From assembly GCA_913020115.1 (NCBI GenBank), contig CAJWBQ010000014.1, positions 1 through 64,000 of the forward strand: DNA of 64,000 nt, read 5' to 3'. Shown here piece after piece: positions 16,529 to 25,000 of the stretch. This stretch comes from an uncultured Cellvibrionales bacterium. Its GTDB lineage: Bacteria; Pseudomonadota; Gammaproteobacteria; Pseudomonadales; Cellvibrionaceae. Under the pieces are notes generated by a model. The model was not told where the DNA came from. It made no database searches and saw only the letters and a program-made list of their open reading frames with translations. Made by a program: the position numbers and the translations under genes. Each line of letters opens with the position of its first letter. Positions within the stretch are counted from its first letter, which is position 1.

Positions 16529-17389
16529 ATGTACAAGATAGCCACCCTACTCCTCCTCTCACTTCTCAGTCCCTTGACTTTTGCATTCGGCGATCTTGGG
16601 CACGAACTGGTATGTGACATTGCCTGGCGTGAAATGAACGACAACAGTCGCACAGAAGTCATCAAGATCTTAAAACACACCCGGTACGCGACGTTCGCGG
16701 AAAGCTGCGTCTGGGCCGACAGCGTTCGCGAGAACAATGACTACAAATACCTGAAGCCTTTCCACTACGTGAATGTCGAAAAGAGTGCGACGAAGGTGAT
16801 GACAGGTGCGGTGTGCGAAAACAAGGGCTGCGTCGTGGATGCGATCGCGGCCTACTCAAAAGTGTTGGCAGGTGACACACTGACGGCACGCGAACAAGGT
16901 CATTATGCCAGTAGGCGCCACGAGGCCTTGATGTTGTTGGGTCACTTAACGGGGGACGTTCACCAACCCCTGCACGTCAGTTACGCCTTGGATTGGGGCG
17001 GCAACAAAATTAAGGTCCGCTACCAGGGCCACAACACCAACCTGCACAACGTCTGGGACAGTGGCCTGATAAAATACGGCATACAAGCACCTTGGCGTGA
17101 AGCGGGAGCCGAGCTTACGGAGGACATAACCGACACAGATCGGACAGTTTGGCATGAACCGTCTCCCCTGGTGTGGGCTAACGAATCCTTAACCATCACA
17201 CGAAGTATTTACCGGGCCCTGCCTAGGCGGGGCAATCCGAAAAAACTCAAAGCGGATTATTTCGACACCCATTTTAACACCCTCCGCACCCGTATTTTGA
17301 TGGCAGGTTTTCGGCTGGCTCGCACTTTAGACAGAGTTCTCAATCAGCCTCTCGCTCCAGTGGAAACCCCAACTCCTGTAATACCTTAG
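16529..17389 (+). CDS. Secreted S1/P1-type zinc nuclease
   Basis: 286 residues with a signal peptide (MYKIATLLLLSLLSPLTFA). The trinuclear zinc ligands of the S1/P1 family are visible: GDLGHELVCDIA, ESCVWADSVR, KPFHYVNV, LLGHLTGDVHQPLHVSYA, and NLHNVWDSGLI. Such enzymes degrade single-stranded DNA and RNA outside the cytoplasm and can release 3'-phosphates; nutrient phosphate or nucleotide scavenging is the likely use. The mature protein would begin Phe-Gly rather than the Trp-Gly of fungal P1, whose Trp1 amino group binds zinc; Phe could still supply backbone atoms. A proline-rich tail ends the protein. Confidence 0.9.
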   Translation: MYKIATLLLLSLLSPLTFAFGDLGHELVCDIAWREMNDNSRTEVIKILKHTRYATFAESCVWADSVRENNDYKYLKPFHYVNVEKSATKVMTGAVCENKGCVVDAIAAYSKVLAGDTLTAREQGHYASRRHEALMLLGHLTGDVHQPLHVSYALDWGGNKIKVRYQGHNTNLHNVWDSGLIKYGIQAPWREAGAELTEDITDTDRTVWHEPSPLVWANESLTITRSIYRALPRRGNPKKLKADYFDTHFNTLRTRILMAGFRLARTLDRVLNQPLAPVETPTPVIP

Positions 17390-17973
17390 GGTCGCAAGCA
17401 TTACGCGGACGCGGACGGTCTCAGTGGCCTAGCCTTGCACAAGTCTTTGAACACACGCATCAGCGTGAATGAGGCTCTACCCTACAAACAAATCTGATTG
17501 CTGATCGGGCATGCGCGCAGGCCGGTGGCCCTCCCAAGATTGCAGAGCTTCACTTGCTGGGGTATCTAAGCCATTTATAACAACACCTGAAATTCGGTCT
17601 GCTTTGGAAGTTTGAAATCCGTACGAGAACCTGTTGTAAGTTGTCTGAACCTTTGTGAGCGATTAGTCTAGCCTTAAGGTCCAGGCAAAGTTCTGAATAC
17701 TCCGATGTGTGCTTAGGGAGCTTATCGCTGCCAAACTGACAAGATGGACTTTGAAGCTAAGCATGTTCAATGGATAAAGTCATTGATCGGCTCATAGGCA
17801 ATTTCGAGCTCAGGCCAAGACTGAGATATTTAATTTTTCCGAGATGTTTTACAATTCAGCCAAACGACGAAGTCACAGCAGAGGTGTTTCTCCAATGTCG
17901 TGTGAAAAACAACCATTTTTCCAGACTAAAAATGTCTAATAAATCCTGGAAACCCCAAATCGAGAACCGTTTT
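17390..17973. other. Intergenic stretch
   Basis: No recognisable gene. The frame of the next gene is open upstream to 17770, but that part has no ribosome site and no membrane-protein character, so I treat it as non-coding. Confidence 0.4.
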
Positions 17974-18435
17974 ATGAACACATATTCTTTGAGCGAATCA
18001 ATACAAATAATCAGTGCGTTAGGCGTTATTGCCTCAATGTTGTATTTAGCCATTCAAATTAAGCAGAGCACGACTTCCGCAAGATCAAACACTCAACAGC
18101 AGCTTACAGAGCGAATTCATAATCGTCTTCTGTTGGTTGCTACTAATAGCGAATTAGCGGGCTTGATTAGTTCAGACTGGGAAACAACAAAATTTACCGA
18201 TATTCAGAAGACACAAATTTCCTACTGGCTGTCGGCTATCATTACAGACATCAAAGGTATACACACTCAATACAAATTGGGCCTTGTTAGTAAATCGACC
18301 CTACAAGGAAGAATCACGGTCATTAAACACGGTGTATTTAAAACAGATATTGCTGTCATGGTTTGGGAAAACATCAAAGGTGAATCAGAACCTGAATTCA
18401 TTCAGTGGTTCGAGAAACATATAATCAATAGTTGA
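17974..18435 (+). CDS. Hypothetical protein with one N-terminal membrane helix
   Basis: 153 residues from ATG 17974. The start SLSESIQIISALGVIASMLYLAIQIKQSTTSARSN-type arrangement, a single transmembrane helix followed by a polar Q/N/T-rich linker, is common to a broad family of uncharacterised proteins in marine Proteobacteria. The cytoplasmic part is helical, with LISSDWETTKF and VWENIKGESEPEFIQWFEKH. No catalytic motif is visible. An in-frame ATG at 17932 is an alternative start, but neither has a strong ribosome site. It converges on the class C hydrolase gene. Confidence 0.6.
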   Translation: MNTYSLSESIQIISALGVIASMLYLAIQIKQSTTSARSNTQQQLTERIHNRLLLVATNSELAGLISSDWETTKFTDIQKTQISYWLSAIITDIKGIHTQYKLGLVSKSTLQGRITVIKHGVFKTDIAVMVWENIKGESEPEFIQWFEKHIINS

Positions 18436-18465
18436 GTTAGTGCACCTGACCACCTTAGAAAGAGA

Positions 18466-18482
18466 CCGCTCTTGATGAGCGG
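18466..18482. terminator. Possible bidirectional hairpin between convergent genes
   Basis: CCGCTC (18466-18471) pairs with GAGCGG (18477-18482) around a 5-base loop, between two converging genes. There is only a weak T-rich tail on the minus strand (tctcttt), so terminator function is a guess from position. Confidence 0.4.
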
Positions 18483-18512
18483 CCTATTCGTTACTAGAAG
18501 AGTTCTACGACA

Positions 18513-19958
18513 CTAAGGTTTTGCCAACTGCGTATGTTTGACAATTTGTTGCTGCATTTTCTCCAATCGGCCCAGTATAAATTGCTCATTCGACTTCTTA
18601 GCTACAGCCATACCCCGCTTGACGATAGGTTTCGCCTGCTTGTACCTCTTTGCCATTAGTAGTAACTCAGCGTAGCTATCATAGGCATTTGCTGATTGGG
18701 GAAATAACTCAACGCTCAAGGCCATAATGGCAAGTGCGGCCAGTTCTTGCTTATGATTCAATCCGTAACCTAGGCCAATCAACTCTGATTCTTTGGCTAT
18801 GAACTCACCACTTTTCACTCGGCTTTTGTAGTCCTTAATGGCGGATTTGTAACCTTGCGAAGACATTTCGGCTGACAGCCACCATAGGCTAGGAAATTTC
18901 ACTGGTTTGTGTTCAGAGGCATTGATTATGTATTCGCGAATTTCGCTCAAAGTTGAATTTCGCCCATCTCTTGAAAGAAGTACGATGAACAAGTCTTTGT
19001 CTAGGTCAATAGATTTGAGAGCATAATGGCTGGGGTAAGTACCGGGATGCCAAACCTGATTCAAGCTACCGTCGCTATTTGATTTGTAGGCTCCGAAGTC
19101 AAAGTACGCACGTCCCTCACCACCCAAGCTAGGTTTAACAATAGCCGCGCTTAATATTTGCTTAGTAAAAAAGGTATTATTCCACAGAGCTTTTTCCCAT
19201 AGATACAGATCTAAGGCTGTTGTGTAAGCCGTTACTCCATCTATGGCTAAGGGTTTTTCACCAAAGGCAATTAAAGGCTGGTGGTCCTCAATATTATCGC
19301 GAGCAAAAGCACTTTTCATGCCTGCGGCTTTAAATACGTTTTCTTCAATATAATTTTTGTAAGATTGCCCGCTAGTCTTTTCAATAATCAACGCGCGTAA
19401 CACAACAACCAAATTACCGTAGGAAAAACCCTCGCCTGGTAGGTATTTCAGCTTTTTTACCGATTTTATTTGCTCAATAACGTCAGCTGTCTGCATCCCA
19501 GTTGCAAACTTTATTTCCCCGAGCCCGGCAGTGTGGGTGAGCAAGTGCTCAATGGTTATGGCTGAAGCCCAATCTGGTAGCCACGAGATGTAATCTATAA
19601 CCTTGTCGCTGTATCGTATCTTGCCCTGCTGTTTAAGTAACATCAGGGCAACCGTAGAAAACTCCTTGATCACAGAACCCGGTGCAAAGCTGTACTCAGA
19701 GTTTAAAAGTACCTTTTGGTCTTTATCAGCAAAACCAATAGACCGTTGATAGATAATACCCTTAGAGTTAGCAACTAATACGGTTCCGCTAAAACCTACT
19801 GCTTCGTTAGCCGCAATAACAATATCATCAACAATAGGCTGGTATCTCAGCAGTTTGCCCTGTGAGACTTGAACAGAAGGTTCTTGGGAATGTACACAGG
19901 CTATTGCGGCGTACGATAAAACAAGCATCGCACACGTTTTTGCTAGGGTATTCATCAT
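18513..19958 (-). CDS. Exported class C beta-lactamase-like serine hydrolase with TPR-like tail
   Basis: 481 residues. N-terminal signal sequence with a possible lipoprotein cysteine (SYAAIAC). The serine hydrolase core has FAPGSVIKEFSTVALMLLKQ with the SxxK nucleophile pair (Ser-Val-Ile-Lys), HLLTHTAGLGEI, the YxN-type motif GFSYGNLVVVLRALI and a possible third motif WHPGTYPSH. The last 100 residues (ALSVELFPQSANAYDSYAEL, LLMAKRYKQAKPIVKRGM) look like tetratricopeptide-type helices, an architecture common in periplasmic esterase/peptidase relatives of class C enzymes. Real beta-lactamase activity is unlikely to be its job. Start: ATG 19958, with AGAG a few bases upstream. Confidence 0.82.
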   Translation of the reverse strand: MMNTLAKTCAMLVLSYAAIACVHSQEPSVQVSQGKLLRYQPIVDDIVIAANEAVGFSGTVLVANSKGIIYQRSIGFADKDQKVLLNSEYSFAPGSVIKEFSTVALMLLKQQGKIRYSDKVIDYISWLPDWASAITIEHLLTHTAGLGEIKFATGMQTADVIEQIKSVKKLKYLPGEGFSYGNLVVVLRALIIEKTSGQSYKNYIEENVFKAAGMKSAFARDNIEDHQPLIAFGEKPLAIDGVTAYTTALDLYLWEKALWNNTFFTKQILSAAIVKPSLGGEGRAYFDFGAYKSNSDGSLNQVWHPGTYPSHYALKSIDLDKDLFIVLLSRDGRNSTLSEIREYIINASEHKPVKFPSLWWLSAEMSSQGYKSAIKDYKSRVKSGEFIAKESELIGLGYGLNHKQELAALAIMALSVELFPQSANAYDSYAELLLMAKRYKQAKPIVKRGMAVAKKSNEQFILGRLEKMQQQIVKHTQLAKP

Positions 19959-20096
19959 CAACTCTTTGTGGCTTAGTGGTCATTTGCTTAGCAAGACGAC
20001 GAACAGCCATCTACTAATTGATTAGTTTTGTTACTTTAACGGTTTCGGCGGCCAGTATCAACTAATTCATTAGTTTTTAGGTCTCCACCATCACTA

Positions 20097-20157
20097 GGGG
20101 GTCAAGTCTTGCCTTTTGCCTTGTCGTAACAAAGACAAAAGGCAAGACTTGACCCCC
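20097..20157. repeat. REP-like palindrome, copy A (22-bp arms)
   Basis: Left arm 20097-20118 begins GGGGGTCAAGTCTTGCC; the exact reverse complement is at 20136-20157, with 17 bases between. It lies 8 bases downstream of the sensor kinase stop codon and belongs to the same family as the palindromes at 23703, 57521, 58307, 61133 and 62111. It could also stabilise or terminate the kinase operon transcript. Confidence 0.95.
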
Positions 20158-20164
20158 GATATAC

Positions 20165-21490
20165 TTATAAGGGAGGTGAAGAGTGTTTAGGGAAGCTTAC
20201 AGAAAATCTAGCACCGGGCAGTTTATCGGAACTACAAACGTCGACTTCTCCTTTATGCCATTCGACAATACGTTTGACAATTGCCAGGCCTATTCCATGG
20301 CCGCCACTTTTGTGGTTGGTTTCATTGCCTCGTATAAATGGCATAAATATCTTTTCTCGCATCTCAACAGGAACACCACCTCCATTGTCATCAACATCCA
20401 GTTTTATGATATCTCCCTCAGAAGATAGCTCGACGTTTATCTTTCCATTGCCATATTTGACCGCATTTTGAAGTAGGTTGTTGACTAGTATCCTGATATA
20501 GCTTTTATCTGCATGGATAATCACATCCTCGTGAAGAAGTTGAAAGGTGGTTGTATTAGATGCAGAATCATGTTTTTCAATGCATGTTGCTACCAACAGG
20601 GAAAGATCGAAGTGTTCTTTGTCTAACTGAAGCATCGATTGATTGAGGCGAGAATAGGCCAGCAAAGTTTCGACCAAGGAGGTCATGTCGTCTACGTTGT
20701 CACTGATTTTTTTCTCAAAACGACGTCGTAATACTGGGTCCTCTTCTTCCTGCAATGTGTCTACACCAAAACGAATTCGGGCCAATGGGGTTCGCAAATC
20801 GTGTGATACAGCACTACTGAGTAATTTCACATCACCAAGCAAATTTTCAATCCTCTGAGCCATGTGATTAAACTCCAGCTCTATATCTCGAATATAAGAA
20901 AAAGAACTTAGCTTAACCCTTTGCTTCAACTCCCCTCTTCCGAATGACTTCGCGGCCTGTCTTAGTGCAAGCAATTGCTTAACGAGTGGAAATGCCCAGA
21001 GGAAAAAGAGAGACAGTAAAACGATATAGAACAAGGACGTGAACAGGTAATTTAGTGAATGGTCGACTTCCCGACCGCTATCCAAGGAGGCGTTTAAAAC
21101 CAACAGCTTATTAATTTTTACCAAGTAGAAGTAGTAGCTTAAATGGTTGCTGGTTTCGAGGACCAAGGGCGTACCCTGACGGACACCGTCTAGCAGCTGA
21201 TCTGGTAAAGGAGATTCACCGAGCTCAATGATTTCTAATCCATATTGCTGCGTGTATTGCGTAGCGCTTTGTTGAAATTTTTGCCATTTGTGAACAAATT
21301 CCTGACTATTTGGTAGCTCATCCAGGGTCTTGGCCAAAGTTAATCCAAGTTGCTCTATAGCATGGGTCTTATCGCGGGTAGATACCTGTTCATCATTGTA
21401 GTATTGGTCGTAAAGTTGGTCAAACAGCCAACCTAAACTAACGCTGGCAACCAAGGCGACTAATAATAAGGAAATTGTTAATCGACGCAC
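20165..21490 (-). CDS. Sensor histidine kinase (RstB/EnvZ-type)
   Basis: 441 residues. An N-terminal helix (LLLVALVASVSLGWLF), a periplasmic loop of about 130 residues, a second membrane helix (LFYIVLLSLFFLWAFPLV), then HAMP (GRGELKQRVKLSSFSYIRDI), the HisKA phospho-site SSAVSHDLRTPLARIRFGVD, and the ATPase with NNLLQNAVKYGN, DDNGGGVP, FIRGNETNHKSGGHGIGLAI. It autophosphorylates and passes phosphate to the adjacent OmpR-type regulator, four bases upstream. Together with mipA-like and DUF3019 genes it forms a four-gene operon ending at REP copy A. The stimulus is unknown; an envelope or metal/peptide stress is plausible. Confidence 0.92.
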   Translation of the reverse strand: MRRLTISLLLVALVASVSLGWLFDQLYDQYYNDEQVSTRDKTHAIEQLGLTLAKTLDELPNSQEFVHKWQKFQQSATQYTQQYGLEIIELGESPLPDQLLDGVRQGTPLVLETSNHLSYYFYLVKINKLLVLNASLDSGREVDHSLNYLFTSLFYIVLLSLFFLWAFPLVKQLLALRQAAKSFGRGELKQRVKLSSFSYIRDIELEFNHMAQRIENLLGDVKLLSSAVSHDLRTPLARIRFGVDTLQEEEDPVLRRRFEKKISDNVDDMTSLVETLLAYSRLNQSMLQLDKEHFDLSLLVATCIEKHDSASNTTTFQLLHEDVIIHADKSYIRILVNNLLQNAVKYGNGKINVELSSEGDIIKLDVDDNGGGVPVEMREKIFMPFIRGNETNHKSGGHGIGLAIVKRIVEWHKGEVDVCSSDKLPGARFSVSFPKHSSPPL

Positions 21491-21494
21491 TTAG

Positions 21495-22223
21495 CTACCA
21501 CGCATCTTTGGCAAAGAAATACCCTTTACCCCAAATGGTTTTAATCCGAAAGGGTTGCTCCGGATTATCATGAAGCTTCTTCCGCAATCTAGATATTCGC
21601 AAATCAATTGAACGATCAAAACCATCATAGTCAAACCCTCTTAACTCACTGACTAATTCACCTCGCGAGACGACCTTCCCCGCGCTTTTGGCTAGCAGCC
21701 ACAAAACATCGAATTCCTTGGACGATATCTTTATTTTTACGTCATCCAAAGAAACCACCATAGCCTGGCGGTCAATTACAAGATTGTTGAATTGCAAGCT
21801 ACTATTTATTTCACCAACATCAGGGCTTTCATTTTCTTTCCTTGACACGAGCTCTTGTCGGTCCACATGTTTGCGTATTCGCGCCAACAATGCCCTTGCT
21901 CGGACGGGCTTGGTTAGGTAGTCGTCAGCCCCCATCTCTAAACCCAAAACCTCGTCGATTTCCTCATCTCTGGCGGTAAGCATGATAATCGCGTTGGTAA
22001 AATTTGGGCGCGCAGCCTTACATACATCCAATCCGTCCAGGCCTGGTAGCATACCATCTAATATAACGATGTCGGGATTATGCGCCTGTATCAGAGCAAG
22101 AGCTTCGTCGCCTCGATAGGTGAGCAAGACGTGATAATCTTTGTTAACAAGATAGTCTCGCATCCATTGCGCCAACTCTTGGTCATCTTCTACAATTAGA
22201 ATCTGGGGCTTTCGTGGGTTCAT
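21495..22223 (-). CDS. OmpR/RstA-type response regulator
   Basis: 242 residues from ATG 22223. Receiver domain: ILIVEDDQELAQWMRDYL with the acidic pair, VILDGMLPGLDGLDVCKAAR with the phospho-acceptor Asp, MLTARDEEIDEVLGLEMGAD and YLTKPVRARALLARI with the conserved Lys. C-terminal winged helix: SSKEFDVLWLLAKSAGKVVS and FDRSIDLRISRLRKKLHDNP, KTIWGKGYFF. Codons further upstream overlap the DUF3019 gene and lack family similarity. Direct repeats at 23654-23683 upstream of the operon are its likely binding site. Confidence 0.93.
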   Translation of the reverse strand: MNPRKPQILIVEDDQELAQWMRDYLVNKDYHVLLTYRGDEALALIQAHNPDIVILDGMLPGLDGLDVCKAARPNFTNAIIMLTARDEEIDEVLGLEMGADDYLTKPVRARALLARIRKHVDRQELVSRKENESPDVGEINSSLQFNNLVIDRQAMVVSLDDVKIKISSKEFDVLWLLAKSAGKVVSRGELVSELRGFDYDGFDRSIDLRISRLRKKLHDNPEQPFRIKTIWGKGYFFAKDAW

Positions 22224-22239
22224 ATTATATTCAAAGCCT

Positions 22240-22677
22240 CTAAAACATTCGCCATGTAGATCGGGATTTAGCATTGCGCTTATAGATCCATGCCATTTCC
22301 AATTCTTTTGATATGGTGACGCCGCCAGTCTTACTTTCTCGCAAGCGGAATAATACATTTTTTCGAGCTAACACTTCACGCTCAAACCGTCCATTATCTG
22401 ATTTACTCCAGCATTTTAGTGGGTCAGTCTGTTGAGAGGAATAAAGGCAATATTCACCTTTATCCTGCGCCTGCCAGAGCAACTCTACATCGACATAACA
22501 AGTCTTTCCTTGGTGTATCGCAACACATTGTGAGGGTTTTAGTTTAAGTGTAAGTTCATTCGCTGCGGTAGGAGCAGTGTTCATCGCTACAAAGCCTACA
22601 AGTAGCCAAAGATTAATGATCCGATTATCACGTAGTAAGGATGCGATCTTTTGGTGGATTTTAACAGAGATTTTCAT
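22240..22677 (-). CDS. DUF3019 family protein
   Basis: 145 residues from ATG 22677, with GGGGAG about 8 bases upstream. After a signal peptide (WLLVGFVAMNTAPTAAN), the mature part has LKLKPSQCVAIHQGKTCYVD, LLWQAQDKGEYCLYSS, DPLKCWSKSDNG and LARKNVLFRLRESKTG, ending ELEMAWIYKRN. The four cysteines suggest two disulfides in the periplasm. DUF3019 genes in Shewanella-like bacteria commonly sit, as here, between a MipA/OmpV porin-like gene and an OmpR-type two-component pair, hinting at an accessory sensing or envelope role. Function unproven. Confidence 0.88.
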   Translation of the reverse strand: MKISVKIHQKIASLLRDNRIINLWLLVGFVAMNTAPTAANELTLKLKPSQCVAIHQGKTCYVDVELLWQAQDKGEYCLYSSQQTDPLKCWSKSDNGRFEREVLARKNVLFRLRESKTGGVTISKELEMAWIYKRNAKSRSTWRMF

Positions 22678-22690
22678 TTTATCTCCCCCG

Positions 22691-23581
22691 TTAAAATACA
22701 TAGCTAAAAAGAAAGCCGAATTCAGTGACATTCTCAGCTCTACCGTCTATTTTCGAAAATGCTCGCATTACGGGACTCTGACTAACTTCATCTGATACGT
22801 CGGTATATCTTAGATAACTTTCAAAAAGAACATTTTTGCTCACTGGGTAACTCACACCCACCTGAGTAACCACGTCGAAGCCGCCATCGGCTTGGTAGGG
22901 GCCCAATTGAGGCTCGTTCTTCGCTATAATTTCGTCGGAAGTTGAATAGTAGTAGTTGTTGATTTCTTCAGAACGGTAGGTGACACCCACAAGAGCATGA
23001 AGCTCCCAGTTTTTAAGTTGCCAAGACCGGCCTATCCATGCACTCGCAAAAATACCATCGTCGTATTCGTCGTTGAATGAGTACGGTGCAAAGATAAATT
23101 GAATGGTGGCTTGATCGTAAGTTCCGGTGGTTCTCAATCCCAGCATACGGGTGTATTTCCCGTCCATATGCAGAATTTCAATATCGGAATTTTCACTATT
23201 GCCATTATTAAAACCAAAACCCATTTCAGTGCTGCCATGGGCTTGCATTCCATGAAGATCAAAACTCCAATGCTCAGTATTGTAAAAATTGTAGCCTACG
23301 CTATTACCTATACTAAGCTCATTAGCGCCATGAGATGCTTCGATATATATGCCATTTTCGAATTGATAACGGCCGCTAAGGAACAATGCGCCCCCATCTT
23401 TTTTGTCGTGGAAAGGTGTTTCTTCATACTTGTAGCCGTAGCCTATCTTTAGGTAGCCGCCACTCCTACTATTTTCATCGCTCGAATCTACCTTAGCTTC
23501 ATCTGCGTATGAAGATACCGGGTTCAACAATACCGCGCCTAGCAACAAGCCAGATATAATTCCGCGTACATTCGTGTTCAT
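22691..23581 (-). CDS. MipA/OmpV family outer-membrane protein
   Basis: 296 residues, signal peptide ending SYA, mature part an antiparallel beta-barrel with alternating aromatic residues and the terminal phenylalanine (FGFLFSYVF). Family-typical phrases are SVGYNFYNTEHWSFDLHG, MLGLRTTGTYDQATIQFIFA, GVSYPVSKNVLFESYLRYTD and a final GRAENVTEFGFLF. MipA/OmpV proteins are outer-membrane proteins of about 250-280 residues linked to envelope scaffolding and osmotic or antimicrobial response. It is the first gene of the mipA-DUF3019-regulator-kinase operon. Confidence 0.9.
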   Translation of the reverse strand: MNTNVRGIISGLLLGAVLLNPVSSYADEAKVDSSDENSRSGGYLKIGYGYKYEETPFHDKKDGGALFLSGRYQFENGIYIEASHGANELSIGNSVGYNFYNTEHWSFDLHGMQAHGSTEMGFGFNNGNSENSDIEILHMDGKYTRMLGLRTTGTYDQATIQFIFAPYSFNDEYDDGIFASAWIGRSWQLKNWELHALVGVTYRSEEINNYYYSTSDEIIAKNEPQLGPYQADGGFDVVTQVGVSYPVSKNVLFESYLRYTDVSDEVSQSPVMRAFSKIDGRAENVTEFGFLFSYVF

Positions 23582-23653
23582 GTGTTCATCTCATTTATGT
23601 TAATTGGTAGGCTCATACTAACGAGGCCGCCCAATTAAAGTCGTACCACTACT

Positions 23654-23683
23654 TATCAAACTGTATCAAATTGTATCGATTCT
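23654..23683 (-). promoter_or_regulatory. 10-bp-phased direct repeats, likely OmpR-type regulator site
   Basis: Three consecutive ten-base units on the plus strand read TATCAAACTG, TATCAAATTG and TATCGATTCT; on the transcribed strand this is GATACAATTT then GATACAGTTT. Exactly phased direct repeats about 75-100 bases upstream of the first ATG (23581) are what OmpR/PhoB-class regulators bind. The operon encodes such a regulator, so autoregulation is the simple inference. Confidence 0.65.
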
Positions 23684-23702
23684 TCCGTATTTCAAAGAGC
23701 TT

Positions 23703-23762
23703 GGGGTCAAGTCTTGCCTTTTGCCTTTTTCTATAAAAAGGCAAAAGGCAAGACTTGACCCC
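23703..23762. repeat. REP-like palindrome, copy B (perfect 28-bp hairpin)
   Basis: A 28-base arm at 23703-23730 (beginning GGGGTCAAGTCTTGCC, ending in five T) is repeated as its perfect reverse complement at 23735-23762, leaving a four-base loop CTAT. It is the most complete copy of the window's REP family and lies between the mipA operon promoter and the end of the SMP-30-like gene. Confidence 0.97.
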
Positions 23763-23788
23763 AGTGTTGGTACAGATTCTACATCAGC

Positions 23789-24883
23789 CTAGAATCCAAG
23801 CTTTGTCTTTTTGATTCTGGCTAATACTGGCGCAGTTAGGCTACTTAGGTACAAGTAATTATCCGTCTCCCAAGCTCCAGTGGTAGCAGGATATGCCCCC
23901 TCCGGATCTTGTAGATCAAATAAGACCTTTCCCATTTCATCAATTGCAATTATGTGACCATAGGGTTCGACGTTCGGCCGCATAAATGGGGGCAAGCGCT
24001 GAATCACTTTACGCAAAAAGGGTTTTTCGGACAGGTCATCTAATATTTTTGAGCGAGGTGATGTTAAGCCAAACCAATAACGACCATCCAGGCCGCGATG
24101 AACATTATCTGGAAAGCCAGGAAGGTTCGAAATCAACACTTCACTCTCCCCCGCCTTCTCTCCTTCCAACCAATGTTTCCAAATACGGTAACTGCCTGTT
24201 TCCGCAACTAATAGAAAGTCTCCGGCCTCAGAACTTGTCACGCCGTTTGCAAAACTCAAATTTCGCATTCGCACAGAGGTGGTCTTGGTCACCGGATCGA
24301 ATTCTATGATACGACCATATAGGCCATGTTCGATGATATCCAACAAACTTGCGTTAAGAGTGTTGTTCGCTTCCTTGGCCGAAAATTTGGTTGAAGCGTC
24401 ACTGAAATAAATTTTCCCATTGGGGGCAACAACCACATCGTCTGCGTACACAATAGGAACGCCTTCGGCGCTTGTTGCCTCAACAGTGATTTTGCCCTCA
24501 ACAGTGATCTTCTGTAAGCCAATAAAAGCATTGGCGACCCATAAGTTTTGCGCCTCATCAAAGGCTATTCCTAGTGGGCGTCCACCAACATTAATCCAGC
24601 GTTCAATATTATTTGAACCCGCCTTTAATCTAAGCACCCAACCTTCGTGTGTTGTTGTGTAAACATCGCCCTGCGCATTCGTTGTTATCGCTTCGGGGCC
24701 ATGCATTCCATCAATTTGCAGGGAGTCAAACTCAGAGAGATGCGAGTTGGGCTCATACTGGCCCGCTAATTCGGGTTGAGTGGGAGCGTCCCAGGATTTA
24801 GGGTCAACTGGCACTGGCCATGCGACCAAATACAAGGCAATGATGAGTAGTAGTGACAGAAAAAACTTAGCAATAAAATTCAA
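23789..24883 (-). CDS. SMP-30/strictosidine synthase-like beta-propeller protein
   Basis: 364 residues with an N-terminal membrane anchor (FFLSLLLIIALYLVAWPVPV). The propeller motifs include GMHGPEAITTNAQGDVYTTT, GGRPLGIAFDEAQNLWVANA, VAPNGKIYFSDAST, and FANGVTSSEAGDFLLVAETG, and the segment NLPGFPDNVHRGLDGRYWFG matches the conserved strictosidine synthase-like/APMAP block. Homologues are Ca2+-dependent lactonases or arylesterase-like enzymes facing the periplasm. It opens a row of esterase-type genes, so hydrolysis of lactones or related esters is plausible; exact substrate unknown. Confidence 0.85.
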   Translation of the reverse strand: MNFIAKFFLSLLLIIALYLVAWPVPVDPKSWDAPTQPELAGQYEPNSHLSEFDSLQIDGMHGPEAITTNAQGDVYTTTHEGWVLRLKAGSNNIERWINVGGRPLGIAFDEAQNLWVANAFIGLQKITVEGKITVEATSAEGVPIVYADDVVVAPNGKIYFSDASTKFSAKEANNTLNASLLDIIEHGLYGRIIEFDPVTKTTSVRMRNLSFANGVTSSEAGDFLLVAETGSYRIWKHWLEGEKAGESEVLISNLPGFPDNVHRGLDGRYWFGLTSPRSKILDDLSEKPFLRKVIQRLPPFMRPNVEPYGHIIAIDEMGKVLFDLQDPEGAYPATTGAWETDNYLYLSSLTAPVLARIKKTKLGF

Positions 24884-25000
24884 CTTTAATGTACTCCAAT
24901 TACGCCACTAACAAGAAAATGGCTGGGTTAGTTAAAACGGATGGTTTGGTGCGCGTAATACCTAATTGAATGCTCATTACTCAAGACCCTTTAAGCTAAC

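Noticed and set aside
18513..19958. True AmpC beta-lactamase
   Set aside because: SxxK and YxN are present but the KTG box is not clear and the TPR-like tail points to an esterase/peptidase-type relative.
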